DNA of 64,000 nt. Source: Dromaius novaehollandiae (taxonomy: Eukaryota > Chordata > Aves > Casuariiformes > Dromaiidae). The stretch spans positions 76,053,218-76,117,217 of the forward strand of contig NC_088099.1 of NCBI RefSeq assembly GCF_036370855.1, given 5' to 3'. The position numbers and the translations under genes are program-made. Shown piece after piece: positions 13,401 to 27,932 of the stretch; the first letter of the stretch is position 1, and each line of letters starts with the position of its first letter. The notes below the pieces were generated by a model. The model was not told the origin of the DNA, did not search any database, and saw only the letters and a list, made by a program, of their open reading frames with translations.

Positions 13401-16400
13401 GTTTAATTCAGTACATAAGTCGGCAGATATGAGACAGGAAAGTTAGATCTCGCTTGTGATGACTCATGAAGGAAAAAGGCAGAAGGAAAAGGGAGTGGAG
13501 TAGGTAATCCTGGACAAGAAACTGGAGGACAGTTGAAGCTAGTTTTGAAAAGGGAACGGGGTTCCAAAGAACCATGGAATCTAGTTCTAATTTCAGTACT
13601 TTTTCCAGTGCTTCAAGTTTTAGGAAAACAGGAAGAAATGGATACAACTTGCAAAGGCAGAGGTCCAATCTAGGGAACTAAGGACCAAATAAAGAGATCT
13701 GCTATGGACCTAGATGTAGTTTGTAGGAAGGCTGGCTAGCAGGTACTTGGTAAGCATAAAGTGAAAATGACATAGTTCTCTAAAGAATGAGGACCTGAAA
13801 CAATTTAAAAGCAATATTGAATAGGTGGACTTAGATTTGTAAGTGGAACATAGACCTGGTCCATTCATTGATTCCTCCTGTTGACAGAAAATGTTTTGAA
13901 GGAACATCACGCTCTAAGTCAGGAGCTGGTAGGTGACTATGGAGAACTGAAGAAGGCATTATGCCACTACCATAGTGGAGAGAAAACTTTAACAATAACA
14001 TTGTCATGATTCACAGTAAGTTTTTTCTTGTACTTGCATGTATAAGAAGCAATGTAAGGACGTTTTACTATTATTCTACTTCTTCCAACATATTCAGTTG
14101 CCTCTTTGGAGAAACAGATCTCTCCCACAAACAGAGAATCTTTCTGCAGTCTTCCTATCCTTTGATGCTTCCTGAATCAAATGCTTCTTTCCACTCTTAA
14201 AGCATATTTACCCATCAGGTTTGCTTCCTGCATTTTGTTCCCTAAGCATCTAGCTCACACTTCACAGATCCAGCTTTCTTCAGGATATCATTAAGGCTTT
14301 GACATTTAGCCAGCTATGTGTTTTCTGCAGATGGTAACAGGAATAGTAGTTTGTCCCAGTGTATGATCCTCTATTCTTGTTTTAGTAATTGTAATGTATC
14401 TTCTAATTTTCTTTTTCCAGTTCTCTTTTGTTCCACGTACTCTTTCATGTGATGGTTACAACTAGTCTCCTAGCTCTTCTGCTGTATGTTTTCCTTTGTT
14501 CGAAGTGCCTACTCAAAGGAATGTTATACCTTTTCCAAAAGCTGTTATTGGCTTCCCTTTCAGTCCATCAGTCTAAACTAAATGCTTTTTTCCCCAACAC
14601 ATAACATTTTCTTAACCATCTCACATAACTCATTCAAGAGCAGAAGTAGTCGCTACCATTATCCATCCTACTTCCAGTTACAACAGAATATTTAGTTTTC
14701 TATGTAGTATGTGGCAGTGTTCTTAGAAGCACTGCAAAAAGAGGGAAGAATGAAAAGTAACATGAGGAGGCAGGAACAGTAAGGGGCCTGTTATTCAAAG
14801 CAAGTGTCTTGAATGTCTCAGGAAACAAATCTGCCTCACAACAGCTTTATTCTCATTCCTCTCATCTCCAAAATCTACCAGCAGGGTAACAACATCCTGT
14901 ATTGAAGATGGTATCTCTATACCCATTTAGCACTATATCATTTCATGAAGAAGAGTAATTAACCACTGGCTATAACATTTCCTCGTGGAAGTGGTGTCAT
15001 TGAAGTCAAGAGTCTACTTGCATGATTAGAGTAGACAGCATTTAATAACAAAAGAGGTAGCCAAAATTCAGATATTTAGTCCCACGAAGGACCAGTACCA
15101 AATCAGTAGCTGAACTCATGATGATTTAGTTGACGTTTAAAATTAATTACAGCATAACTAACGAGAGTGCCTATACCCTTCAATATAATTGCTCCCATGA
15201 ATGGGTAGGAAAGATCAGTAAACCAGAACCGAAGGTTAGATTTGAGGGAGCTAGGATAAAACCTTGTCCCCATATTCAGACTCAGCAAACATATCTGGTG
15301 CATTTAAGTGGTAAGTACACATTTTCTGGCCCCTGAACAAAGTATATTTACAGTAAACTGACAAAAAAAGTTCTCATTGTATTAAAACTGATGAAAATGT
15401 GCCAAGAAGTAACAGTAAATTCACTTAAAAATTAGTCAGATTAGCAACATTGTGATTTATGAAGTTAAAAAAAATCCAGAATGTCAACATTTGCGCAAAT
15501 ATTTAGTCAGTTTTGAAATATGACACAGAAGAGGAAGGACTACCTCCTGTTCTATATGAGACAGCAAGAAGAGATTAGTGGACTGATTTCTCCTCTTTTC
15601 GAGGTGGGCAGAGTGTGCAAAGAACCTTGGCCTCATCAGTATGTGGGCTGGGCTGCATCCCAGAGCTGGAGAGGAGGAAGCAAGCTGTGCCAGGAAAAAG
15701 GGTGGTGTGAACTGTTTCCCCTCTGGAATGAGGAGGATGTGTGACATTGTGAGTCAGAGTTCCCAGGATGGTTTAGCTACACTTCTGCTTCACACAGGTT
15801 GAATTGCTTGGTGAAAAGCCAGTGTTCTGTTTTGTTAGAGAGAATGCTTTAAATCTATTTGTTTAACCAATGTTTAAAGGGTATTTTTCCATTTAGCACT
15901 GTGATATAAACAAGAGTAACAGTTATATTAGTCAACTTTCAAATTTCCTTGACAGCTAAAAACCCCTTACATTCTATTCAGCCTTTGTGCTTCTTTCATC
16001 ACCGTTATCTGTCTCTGCTGTGATCCTTGTATGTTATAGTTATGAAACTTTATTAAATGTCTTGGAATTGATAACCGCTTCTGGGGGTTTTTTTTTGCTA
16101 ATACAGTTTCTCACTGCATTAATGGTAATAACAGTCAGCATGAAAGAAAGCCTGAAGCATCTTTGGGCTTTACTATAAGAAGTATGCCTATTAAGGAGCA
16201 ATTTCCTATCCATACACTATCTTGTATGTATATAATGTATCTGGCATATTTTGCCTCAATAATTAAAATTATATTTAGATACAAATGATCCCTAACTGCC
16301 TCTTACCTAGCTATTAGGTTGCTAACTTCTCTTAAGCAGTAAATTAGAATATCATAAGCAATTTGCATAAGTAGAGGAGCATACTGCACAGCAGCTTAAA

Positions 16401-18504
16401 AGTGTTCTCTGTACAGTCATGGTGTAGAAGAAAATGGATGGGCTGTAAGAAAAACAAGTAGCTAGACTGATGCTTGATGTAGTGGATGGTTAGATGGTGA
16501 TACCAGTTAAAAGCATAATCCAAAAATGACCAGCTTCTACTTGGGCAGCTTTCTAACAACTCAAAATATTATCAAACAAAAAAATATAAGCTATCACATA
16601 TGTATTAACAAAAACACAGAGAGCAGGGGACCAAAGAACCCAGGCTTCTGTTTCTGACTTGACTACAGATTTGTTGTCTAAGTCTAAGTTAATTAACTCT
16701 TTATGTCCCTGTAAATCTGTAAACTAGAAACAGAAACAAGTATCCAGTTATTTTTTAAGACAAAAATCTTGCTTTTAAAGATTTAGCAGAAAATCAAATG
16801 TCTTGAAGTTCATCCCAAATCACTAGTCCTTTTGGCTTTTCCCTGTAAGAAATGCCAAAAAAAATTAATGTTCATTCTCTCCTAGAAATCTGATGCCTCT
16901 TAGAAGGAAGGGAAGGGAACGGCACAAGCCAAATAAAGGCATTCACTGTAGAACTGCAAATTAGTCTGCACAGTGTTTTATACTTCACTGGTCCTCTTTG
17001 TCTCCTCTTCTGAGCAGTGACTGCATTCTTGGAAAACCTTGTACATGAATTTATGAGACTATTTATTTTATTTTCACATTTTCACTCTGCAGGCCACACT
17101 GCAGCTTGAGAAATTCATTTGAAAGGGATGGCAAACTGGTTTTCTTTTTTTTTTTTTTGGTAAACAAGATATGTGTTTTTCTCATAACATTAGAATAAAA
17201 AAGGTATTATTTTGGCAGAATCAGAACAGAAAGGTAACTGAAAAGTTGAACTGTGTAAAGAATGAAATGCTATCAAGGGGAGTTTAACTGCAAAGAATAG
17301 GATATAACATCAATGATTAATATTTGTGAGTCTTACACTCTCAAAATTTACAAAAGCCATCTAATTTTTTACAGTAAATAAATATCTTTTTATAACTTGA
17401 CAATAATTATAAATATATTTAGTACATCTGTTTTTAAAAGGTTAGGATAAATATATAGAGCTTGAGTTATGTTTTTATAAAAAAAGGAGCTAGAGCTAGA
17501 AAGTCGTACCTGGAAGGGAGTGAATACTGAATCAATTCCTCATTATGGACCTAAAGTCCATAAAATTTACCTTCAAAAGTAAATTTCTTCCAATTCTCTA
17601 CCTCAAAATGTAGCAGCACATTTCTTTTGCAAATAGTCATTAATCTGCTGGTTATCTGAATAGCTGATCAGCAGCATGGAGTGGAAATGCCTCAGCAACA
17701 GATCCTCAAGTAATCTTTTTACACCAGCTAATATTTCACTTATGCTGGATAAATTTCATTCCACATAAAAAGTGACAAACAGTAGAAAAGTAGTCCAAAT
17801 ACAGAGATTTCATCAGTAAGCTATCAGTTATTGCAGACTGCATTATTGGACGGTGGGATCCATAAAACTATATTTTAAATAATAAAGAAATAATCAGAAT
17901 GGTATTATTAAAATTACATCAAAATAGAATCTACTGTCTTGAATCATGCAGATTCCCTTTGAGATAAATGTTCCTCATATAGAAAATTATTACAGAGAAG
18001 AACACAGGTTAGAGACATTATCTGACCAAAGAAACTAAGTTAAGAAGTTTTAAAATTATTTTTAGGAGGATTTAAGAAGGAAGGCAAGCTTAGGAGCTAC
18101 AGGGCTATTTTTCATGATGTGAGGACTTATTTCTTTAACAAAATCATTCCAATCCCTAGCAGAAAGGTTTGCAAGTTTGCCATTCTTTTTTAAACAGAGG
18201 ATACAAAATCTATTGAAAAGAGTACTGCATAAATACTACAATTTTTTCTCCATAAATATTTAAATTCAAATTAATTATTTTCTACAATCATTCATTTGAA
18301 TGTTACCATCTGTGATATGTTTGTATAAAATGAATTTCAATCTCACTACAAAATATTTGCTGAAAGTAATTCTAAATTTACTTTGGAAAATATTCACCTT
18401 AGAAATCTGATAAAAGTTACATATTCAACCAAGGAAAAGAAATTACCAGGGAATCTATAACCAGTGAAGTCAGCCAAATTTTGAGCTTTCAGATAGCAAA
18501 CAGT

Positions 18505-18605
18505 AGCGTACAAGAAATTCAGCTGAGTATGTAATTCAGCAGAGTACAAGAAATTCAGTATTCAGTAGCACACAAGAAAACAGCAGAGTACAAGAAATTC
18601 AAGAA
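18505..18605. repeat. Imperfect short tandem repeat, unit containing GTACAAGAAATTCAG
   Basis: GTACAAGAAATTCAG occurs at 18508-18522 and 18544-18558. A one-mismatch copy lies at 18588-18602 and a degenerate copy near 18570-18584. Spacing is irregular (about 36-44 bases), so this is a small local array. Confidence 0.8.
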
Positions 18606-21600
18606 AGTCTGGCTAAACATTTTCTAGTAAAGGATACGCTGGAAAAAAATGAAAGAAGTCATACTCACTGTATTAGTTTGTTACCAATCATTTGCTAGGC
18701 TACCAACAAACAAAGCTAATGCTCTATATAGTCTTTCCTAACATACCATATGCATCTGTGCCATATTACTCATACATGACTAGATGCTGCTGCACAAAGA
18801 CATTTCAGATTTGATGTAACTGGCTAGTTCAGGTTTCCCTTACCACAACTCATATATAGGTTCTGAATCTCAGAAAAAGAGGCATCTTCAGGAACTACCA
18901 GCTTTGTAAGTGTGTACCAGATACTGTAACTTATCCAATGTTTCTTTATTTTGTTGAACTGACCTATATTTTATTCATTTTAACATTATGATTCATATTC
19001 ATATGATGTCTGGGAACTTATCTTGCAACAGAGTCCCAGATTCTTGTATGAATCTCAGATTTAGTGATTTACAGTCTTCTCCAAGTATTTAAGTCTCAGG
19101 ACAGAAATAATGACAGATGAAGGTTACTTTCTCTCTGTTATACTGGAGCAATGATCGTGTTGCTTGGCAAAATATGTTACAGAAATTGCTCTAAAAAGGA
19201 AGCTTTGTCTTGCTTAGTCTGCCTGTCTTGCATGTCTGTGTTTTAGTGCAGTGGAACAGAGGACACTCAGCTATTTTTATTTCCCAGCAGGGTTATATTT
19301 TAAAGGTGCCTCTGAGAACACAGAACTCTTCCATGAAATAAAATTAAAACAAGCTGCAGAATGCCTTTTCAGGCAGTCATGCCATTTCCCACTTCTTTTG
19401 TCCCAGAATGCTCTCCAAGGTTGGGATCTATACAAAGTAGAAGACAGAGAATTTAATACTCACATCAATTCTCCTACCAGCCTCACAGAAATAATCCAGA
19501 AAAGGGAATACTAGCTATGGCTGGATCACCTTTCTGTGCATTTCTTTGGATCAGAGGAAAAACTCTTAAAAATAGTACTTTCCCAGAGAAGCCACAGCTG
19601 GTTCTTCTGGAGCAGAACTGCCAAAAGAGGACCAGAGGAAACCATTGTTCCGTCTGTTGCAAACAAACCTATCTCCACTCTGCCAGAGTCATCACTGATA
19701 TTTGACTAGAAGAGTCTGTATCTATGAAAAGCAGAGCCATAACTGATATTCATCACGAGAAGGTGAAGTCAGTTCCTATCGCTTCTGGGATACTTGGTGT
19801 TCAGCACTATTTAGGGTGAGCAGCTGAAACACACAATCAGCAGAGAGCAGGGAAGATTTTGTTGGGTTTTTTTTTCCATCAACTTACTTACATCTCATTA
19901 GAAAGGAAATAAAACATAGAAAGAACTAAGTACATACAAATGAAATGCCTCTCATTATCAGCCCTAGTGGCACAGGACAAAAATAGAGTCACTGTAGATA
20001 TGGATAGATAAGACTAAATATTCTAAGGTTCAGTATATACAGGTTCCCTATGCTTAATTCCTTCCAAAATTCATTTTACATAAGCCTGACAAAAACCAAG
20101 AGATTCAATAGTGCTGAACAGAGAATACCTTGATAAATAAGAAAAGTTATCAGACTATGGGAAGCCAGAATACAGCAAAGTCTCTGAAGAATAGATCTGA
20201 ATGTGGGCTATAGGAACTGGGGATTAACAGAAGTGACTTTTATTGGCCTATACCTGATCCCAGAGAATTTAGGACATTACAGTTGACTTCCATGGGAACA
20301 GTTTTAGGCTGATGTCTGAAGGGTTTTGATTTTCACCAAAGAATTCTGATAGGATAAGTATAAGGTTCTGAAATAGTTCATTGGTTTTTATTATTCTTTG
20401 CTTGATGATTTCAACCAAGTATAACAGAACCAAGTGTAAGTGGGTTTCGCTGTATTAAAATGAGCAGTATGACAAACTGGTAATTCTAATATACAAGCAC
20501 CTGCTCTGTAACAAACTGCAAAATAATCTCCAGAAGGATAATAATCTCAAGATGTAAGTAAGGAGAATGTTGACTGGAAAGGAGTTGTGATAAAAATTAT
20601 GAAAGTAACAGTGCTGTAACAAACTGCATGGATATAGTACAATTTCATTGTACACATGAAGTCTCCTGTGATCAGCCTGTATACACACAATCCCTGACAG
20701 AAGAAAGCTGTTCATGCTATTTTTAAGGTTCCCCTTGGAATGCTGAACTTTCTCTCTCATACTTCTCATACAGATCTCATACTTCAAATACGACTTTCAA
20801 TAAATGAATTTTTAAGAGGAACCAAAATGATGCTTGGCTTAAAAGCCAAAAGTACACATTCAGTTTCCATTAGGAAAGTGTTCAAAGGAGCGCCTTAAAG
20901 TATCTTTATATACTGAAAAGAATGTTAAGAGTGAAGAAAGAACCATTTGTTTAGGCCCTAATATGGAATCTAGCACCATTTGTTTTGGATGAAATGTAAA
21001 CCTACAGTAACATTCCTAAACATACTATGAACTGCTTCAGCTCTGACTACATTGCTTTTTGTTCAAATTCTGCTTTGAAATAAAAAGTACAGTAAATCAT
21101 AAAAACATTGATATAATGTTAAGAGTGCAAATTTGCTATTGGATCTATTAAATTTTCCTAGGTTTGGGTAAGAATTAATTGTGAGGGAACAAAGCTGTTT
21201 CTATTTTGTATCAGGATAAAGCCACAGTCTTTCTGAGACTAATTTGAAAAAGACACCCACCCTGAAGTATCTGTAGCTGAGCATTCACATAGGAAGTGGG
21301 AACCTAGTTTCAAGACCATGACCTGAAATTGGCTGAGCAGAGATTTTAATCTGCTTCTGTATTCTGCATATATGACCTGAACACATGGCTATACTGGTCT
21401 ATGTCGATTTCTTTCATTTTCCTTCTTCTTTCAGCCTTGCCCATTTCTTAAAAAAAAATAGTATTTTAATCAGCTCTCTTTCAAAGTCAGTAAGGAGCTC
21501 TGCTAGAGCTAAAAAAATATTATCTTGCTTGCTGTGTTCCCTCAGCACCTTGACCATCACTTTTGAAATGGACAGAGACACAGATAAGACAGCTGTTACA

Positions 21601-21835
21601 TGGTTCTGGCTGAAAGTGCTGAGATTCCCTAGCCAGATATCAGTATAGTAGTAAAGTATATCAGGTATGGTAGAGAGCAATTCTGTCAGGATGTAATTAT
21701 TATATATATTACTCTGTTATATGTTTTAATTTTCATAAATATATAATTTTAAAATAGAGTGATTGGGGGGTTATGCTGCCATATTATGATACATAATATT
21801 GTAAGAAATCAAAATGGATACACATATAGGTATGA

Positions 21836-22266
21836 TTGAGGATTATTAGGGGACTGGAGCATCTCTCACATGAGGAGAGGCAGAGAGAGCTGAGACCATT
21901 TAGCCTTGAGAAAAGAAGGCTCAGGGGGTTCTTATCAATGTATATAAATACCTGATGGGAGGGAGTAAAGAGGATGAGAAGGTTCTTCTCAGTGATGCTC
22001 AGTGACAGGACAAGAAACAATCGGCACAATCTGAAATACAGGAATTCCATTTAAACATCAGAAAAAAATGTTTTACTGTGAGGGTGGATGAACATTGCAA
22101 CAGGTTTCCCCAGGGAGGCTGTGGAGTCTCCATCCTTGGAGACATTCAAAACCTGCTTGGACATGGTCCTAGGCAACCTGCTCTAGCTGACCCTGCTTGA
22201 GCAGGGTTGAACTAGACAATCTCCATATGTTCCTTCCAACCCCAACTATTCTGTGATTCTCTGTTT
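21836..22266 (+). mobile_element. CR1 LINE, 5'-truncated 3' end
   Basis: This stretch matches the 3' end of avian CR1 throughout. Landmarks include GACTGGAGCATCTC, TAAATACCTGATGGGAGGGA, GTGAGGGTGG, GTGGAGTCTCCATCCTTGGA and ACATGGTCCT, with the terminal ATTCTGTGATTCTCTG resembling the CR1 3' octamer repeat. Only the last few hundred bases are present, the usual result of truncated target-primed reverse transcription. It has no coding capacity. Divergence from my memory of the consensus is modest, so this is a moderately young avian-lineage copy. Confidence 0.93.
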
Positions 22267-25200
22267 CTTTATAGTCACTGAATAAAGTCCTGAGAGACCA
22301 GAAGCCACTTGTGGGCTAAATAATAGCTGGCAAGGAGCCTGAAACACTGAAAAAAATTGTTTCCTATTGATTGGTTTGTGCTGTTTTCAGAGAAGTAGGA
22401 CTTTTGGCATTCTTCATAAATGAACAGGATCAGAGAAACATTTGATTTGAAAATTATTTTCTCCTTAACCAAAACAGACAATTGGATTTCACATTCTGGT
22501 TAACTGCTAGAAGAGACGAGGTGTAAAGCAAGAAAGCTTGGACTTTGAAGTGACTTCCATCTGTGGTTTGCAAACTTCTTCTTATTAGAGAAACACCTAC
22601 AATGTCCTGAGCATATCCAAACATGCCATCCTCATTTGGAAACACACCAACTTACATCAATGGAAGTGTTGCCAAGTAAGGCCTACCATTAGTACATACA
22701 ACAAAATTAATCTGTCAACATGCTCCTTACACTTAAATACCTCCTTTTGCTTTGAAAATTTTTGCCTGTTAGGGTCTGTCTAGATTTTGATATTTTTAAA
22801 AATAGTTGATGATGCACTGTCAATCACTACAAATGTCAAGTTTTTGAAAAATTTTTAGTACTTTAAATGCAATAGAAAAAGAGAGGCTTCTAAATTTTAA
22901 GTTAATTAGATTATCATCTATTCTGGACCTTTTTATACCAAGTATAAACTCACTGAATACACTTATTACAAAAATCCCTGTGTTCCCTTGGCAATAGCTT
23001 GCTGCTTCCCTTTCCATTTCAGCTGCACTTACAATTTTCTGCTCCAGTTCTGATACTCTCTACTCCTGCTGCCAGACACAGAACTGAATCCTACCAGCTG
23101 CCTTTAAGGGGTTAGGCTGATGATTTCTCTAAATAGTGCAGTAGTCCAATTTAGGAAGAATGTGTGGTCTATCTTGTAGCATTAAAAGTAGTTTGTTAGG
23201 AATGCATATTAATAATCTCTTGGTTGGGTTTGAGTTGTTAACCAAGAAACTATGGCCCATACTTTAAAAATAATGTTTACTGAAACTAAGTATTTTTTAG
23301 TACCCTACTAGTATGGAATTTTAAGTAGCGCTAAGACTATATGTCTTGAGGCTGTCCATTTTTTTAGAACAGATAGAGGTTATGGATTCTTAATTCAACA
23401 ATGTGACATGGGTAAAATCCCTAACAAATATCAATAGTTCAAAGATCTGGGAAGCATGAAAGATGTAGTGTCCTTGGATATCCCCAGTTGCTTCAGTCTA
23501 AGAAAAAAAAAAGAGGAAAATAGAGCAACTAGGATAACTGATATCCAATGAAATATATTCATAGATGTTGCAAAGACTTATGCATGAGTCTAAATTGAAT
23601 CAACAGGATGGTTCATGTGCATTATTAGCATTTGTGCAATTTTTTCCTACTATCTCATTAGCATCACAAAATGCCCACCAATGGGATATTGATAGTCAGC
23701 CAAATCATGTGTGTTGAAATTACTCTTTCATATTATTCCCATACTTTCCTTACATACCCCTGCAAACTAACAAAGTATCTGTGAGTGATTTTAAAATCAT
23801 TAATATTTATAAACAGTACTTTTTAAAATATTATACAGACAATTCAAACTTCTCAAGGAATGCGGTATTTATTGCATGACTAAGCTGGTAAATGCAAATT
23901 TGAAAAGAAAATCTAATCTAAGTATTCATTTGATGATGAATTAAAATCACCAAGTTATTCAGCACAATTCAAAATGAAAAAGCTGACATATCATTTATTG
24001 CAAAGGCCCCTGCTATAATAGGAATGTCATTGTTTCCCTTTCTGCTGGTCTCACACATTCTTTTTAATCTTGATTATTTGTCACCCTGTTAGAGACTTCT
24101 TATGGTAATGAAATTCTTTTGTTAGTGATGTAACATGAGTCTTTTACTGCATTTTTTTCTTCCTACATAAACTACAATTGCAGTTATAAACATTGTGGCG
24201 GATACTTTTTTTCTGAATCGCACAATTACTGATTGTTCTAAGGAAACACATGTTCCTAGCTGTTGCTAGGTGGCAAATGCTCTTAAAGATTTTGCAAGCT
24301 ACAGATTTCTTCAAATCCTCAGTCCTCCATATTTGCTTTATAACCCACAGGAACAGATAAAAAGTATTCAGCACTAGGATAAAAGTTTTGAATGAGACAA
24401 AATGTTTTGCTTCAAAGCCTAGCCCAATCTCTAACTACAAATCAGCTTAAGACTTTCAAAAAGGATGATTATCCCGTATCTGCTTACTGTGAGGTTGCTC
24501 ATACCTTCTTCTAAAGACTCATGTGTTAGCTATTGTTTACAAAAGGATCCTAGATGGAATAAGCTTCATCCACAGTACTATGAAAAATATAAGGGTATGA
24601 AAGAGCAATTTCATGGAGTGCAAGGGAAAAATCCCAAATTATTGCCTATTTTAAGCTTATCTAGGAACTAATTTTGCCTGATATCTAGCAGTAGCATTGA
24701 GAGTTGTGAAGAGTATGCAAACTCATTGATAAATCTATTTTATAGAGTTAATTTGAAAAAGGTCCTGTATTCTAAATCTTAGCCCCATGCAAATCTACCA
24801 TTCCTAGTGATATGATTTTTTAAAACTGCATTTTAACTCCTACTACTATTTCTAGCAGAAACTTTATTTTTCGGATATTCTTTTGAAATAAGGCCAAATT
24901 CACAACTGCATTTAACTGATGAGACTTTTCACCTACAAAAGCTGTCACACCAATGTCAGTAGGCTTTAGTCCCATATCCATATACCAGGAATATTTATTA
25001 AAGGATAAGACAAGGAAACTACGAATAAGAAGAAAAAATCAGACTCATCAGTTGATAATAGAATAGTTTCAGCTTCTCCTGCAATATCTCGTATCAGTGC
25101 AGAAATCAAAAGTCCCTGAACCTCACACAGGCAAGACCTTAATGAAGGTAGTTATTGCAGCTGGAGAACACTGCAATGTCTGACTAGCACCATAGTTACT

Positions 25201-27519
25201 TTCTCCCACACCTCTCCCTCACAGTTTTCTCCCTTTCTCTCACATGACTTGCTGTGCCCTCCTTCAACCTGCTATTTTCTCATTTCTTCCCACTCCTTAC
25301 ATTTGTCCCCTATATGAGGCTCTCGAATACCTTTGTTTTCAAATCAGATTGCTTCTTCTTTTTTTTTTTTTTTTTGGCTGTCTATACCAGTTGAAGGAGC
25401 AGTAGGAAGACAAGAAAGACAATCTTCCAACTTTCAGTTCCAGTGCCCAGTCCCTCAATAGTCTCTAGCTATGGAAAGCAGCAGTTCGGCACTTAAAGCC
25501 CTGCTCAGTCTTGAGGTAGTTATCTCAAATAGTCCTGCTCAGTGCATTTAGAGGTTTTAGAAAATTTAGCTGTTAGACTCTAAGGACATTCTACAGAATG
25601 TATCCAAAAAGCAGTTTTCAGAAATTTATACTTCAGCCAAATTTAGACAAACTGTTACGGGGCCCAGAAAAGGCATTTCTCTTACTGTCCCATCCTATTT
25701 ACATATCTGTCATTAAATTTCACTTTCTTGAGCCAGCGGGGATCTTCTCAGCAAAACAATGGTAAGAATTCTTCAATTTTGAAAAACTCATTTCTTCCCT
25801 AACCTCATGTTTTAAATGAAGCTATGTCATTTCTTCTGAAAGTTAAACAAACGAATCATTCTGAGACAAGCACTTGGAGAACCACCTCAAGATTTGAAGC
25901 GGGAATTAACAATTGGAAGTAAAAGGCAGCAGGGGGGACTACATCCCAAAGGAATATAGTTGTCTCTCTCTCTCTCTTGCATTAGTGACACTTTGTCTGG
26001 TGTATGCCTCAGCTCACACAATCCAGAAGTCCCCTGTACCAATGTGTAGCCCTGTCAAGGCTGCATCCAGGCTTCTCCTTGGTACCAAAATATAACAGAA
26101 GACAACAATTGTTCCAGGATGCTTAGAATCAAACTACTGAGAAAGATATAAAGGGAAAACAAATGATGTAGAAAAGAATGAAAGATACTGGAAGTAAATA
26201 AACAGAATTTCAGAGAAACAGAGAAAAAAATAAGAAATCTCAAGTGTGTTCTAAACCACTTTTACCAAATATGATTCACATTAATTTCAGTCTAGCCCAC
26301 CATTTAAATGATTTTGTACTGTAGCATATTTAAGCCTTCAGTTTTTTCCTGTAATACCTGGTGTTGTAGAAAATGTCATTTTAGAAAATACGATATGAAA
26401 CCATGTTTAGAAAATAGGATATGAAACCAATTTCCTGAAGAGCTAGGAATAGGATCATGCTTTTATCTAGGGTTATACTAGCAGTTCTGGCAATTTTCTT
26501 TTTTAATAAACATGGAAAACTCTGTAGGACAACAAAATATTTTGCTAAAGATGCTGAAATCAAATAGGTCAGAAATGTTTCTGAAGACAGAAAACGAGAC
26601 AAAATCCTTGATGTACGAATGTAAAAAAGGCAGATGGTCGTTTTGTCTGAGTTCAGAGTAGTTAAACACAAATCAGTTCTGATTAGGAAACTAAATAGCT
26701 ATGTTGGAGTAGTTTGGAGCCTAGACCCTAAATAGGGCTTGCTGGCTCATACACAGTGCTGCGTTGAGTTACCCCCATTCTGGACTAGAGCTGCTCTGCA
26801 CCTTGGTAGTTTGAATCACAGCCATAAGAGCTTACTACTGTTTCCACAAGTTTGTGGAGACAGGCCTGTTGAAGAATCAGCAATATAGAGTCAGATTAGA
26901 TGAGTAAGCAGTCATGTATTGATATTTCTAGAATATAGGTCATAAACTAATGTGAAGCTGAGTTTAGTCCTTTCCTAAAGCCAAAGAAAACTTTCATTCC
27001 TTTGAAAATACTTTTGCTTTCTTCTTGCTAAATCGACCATAGATGTTCTGCTTTAGCACCAAGACTGGGTAACGCCAGATACACATTCAAGTTCGTCCTC
27101 TAAAACAGCCGATGTGCCAGTCATAGGAAGCAAATAACTGAAAGGCAGGAGGTGAGTCTTTCACTGGGAGGCTGCTAAAAGAGAAGAGGATGAAGTTTAA
27201 TTTAAGACAGCTAATCAATCTTTCCAGATGCCATGTAAAATAAGCTAATCTTGACTCAAATAATTTTCAGTAAGACAGTGCCTCTGTAGCTAACTTCCCA
27301 GTTCCCCCTGTACTGATGTCCCTGATTTTCTGCCTGGCACTACCCTTCCCCCCAAATTTGCACTGGCTAGGGTGGCTGAAGTCTGGTTATGGACCTTGAC
27401 TCACTTCCTTCAAGGCTACCCAAGCCCTGCAGCCACTCCAGAGAGTGGACCCTGGCCACAGGTGTGAGCATGCATAGGGAAGAGCCTTCCCCCACCCAGG
27501 CAGGGACCCTTGAACCTGG
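22267..27519. other. Upstream flank of CTNNAL1, no gene recognised
   Basis: AT-rich DNA between the CR1 and the CpG island. It contains a 17-base T-run at 25359-25375 within a CT-rich stretch, a (TC)n run near 25962-25977, and the 26-base duplication at 26381. I see no coding sequence. Proximal enhancers of CTNNAL1 could lie here but no motif cluster stands out. Confidence 0.6.
26381..26430. repeat. Tandem duplication, 26-base period
   Basis: TTAGAAAATACGATATGAAA at 26381 recurs at 26407 with one substitution and the same CCA continuation. It is two adjacent copies, most simply a replication slip. Confidence 0.85.
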
Positions 27520-27927
27520 GTCTTTCGACTCTCGGACGCTGTCGTCCTGGGAAAGGCCTCCTCCCTACGGCAAGGGCAACGCAAACTCTAGGTCGGAGCA
27601 GCTGCGGAGGGGACAAGCCCCAGTCCTTTCTTCAGCGGCTCCGAAGTTCGGCGTAGAGCCCTATGTGGGCAGCGGGGAGGTAGCGATGCTGATGCGGGAC
27701 ACGGGTGCCACAGACCCGCCCAGTCCCGGGAGCTGGCGGGCTCGGCCGCAGCAGGGCGGTGCGCGTCGGGGGAAGTGGAGGCTGGAAGGCTGCGCGCGCT
27801 CGCCTACGCAGCGGGGGTGTGGGGGAAGCGCCCGCTCCGGACACGGCGTGGGAGGGGTGGGCACAAGGAGGGGAGGGGAAAGCTGCCGATACTCATGCTG
27901 CTGCTGCATGCTGGGGCGAGTGGAGAA

Positions 27928-27932
27928 ATTGG
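27928..27932 (-). promoter_or_regulatory. Inverted CCAAT box (NF-Y candidate)
   Basis: ATTGG occurs about 220 bases upstream of the start codon, a typical NF-Y spacing if transcription starts near 28000-28060. The motif is short, so this is tentative. Confidence 0.35.

Larger units (their letters stand above)
6603..21835. other. Intergenic DNA, no gene recognised
   Basis: Long AT-rich stretch apart from the pyrimidine-rich block near 10 kb, a (GT)n run near 7946 and the short repeat at 18.5 kb. The open frames here are mostly under 100 codons (the longest 114), show no family motif I recognise, and have no consistent splice context. A roughly 80-codon frame pair on both strands at 15484-15747 is locally GC-richer but also unidentified. 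It may contain 3' UTR or regulatory DNA that I cannot recognise by eye. Confidence 0.6.

Noticed and set aside
18505..18605. CRISPR-like repeat array
   Set aside because: Irregular spacing, decayed units, and a vertebrate genomic context; no cas genes.
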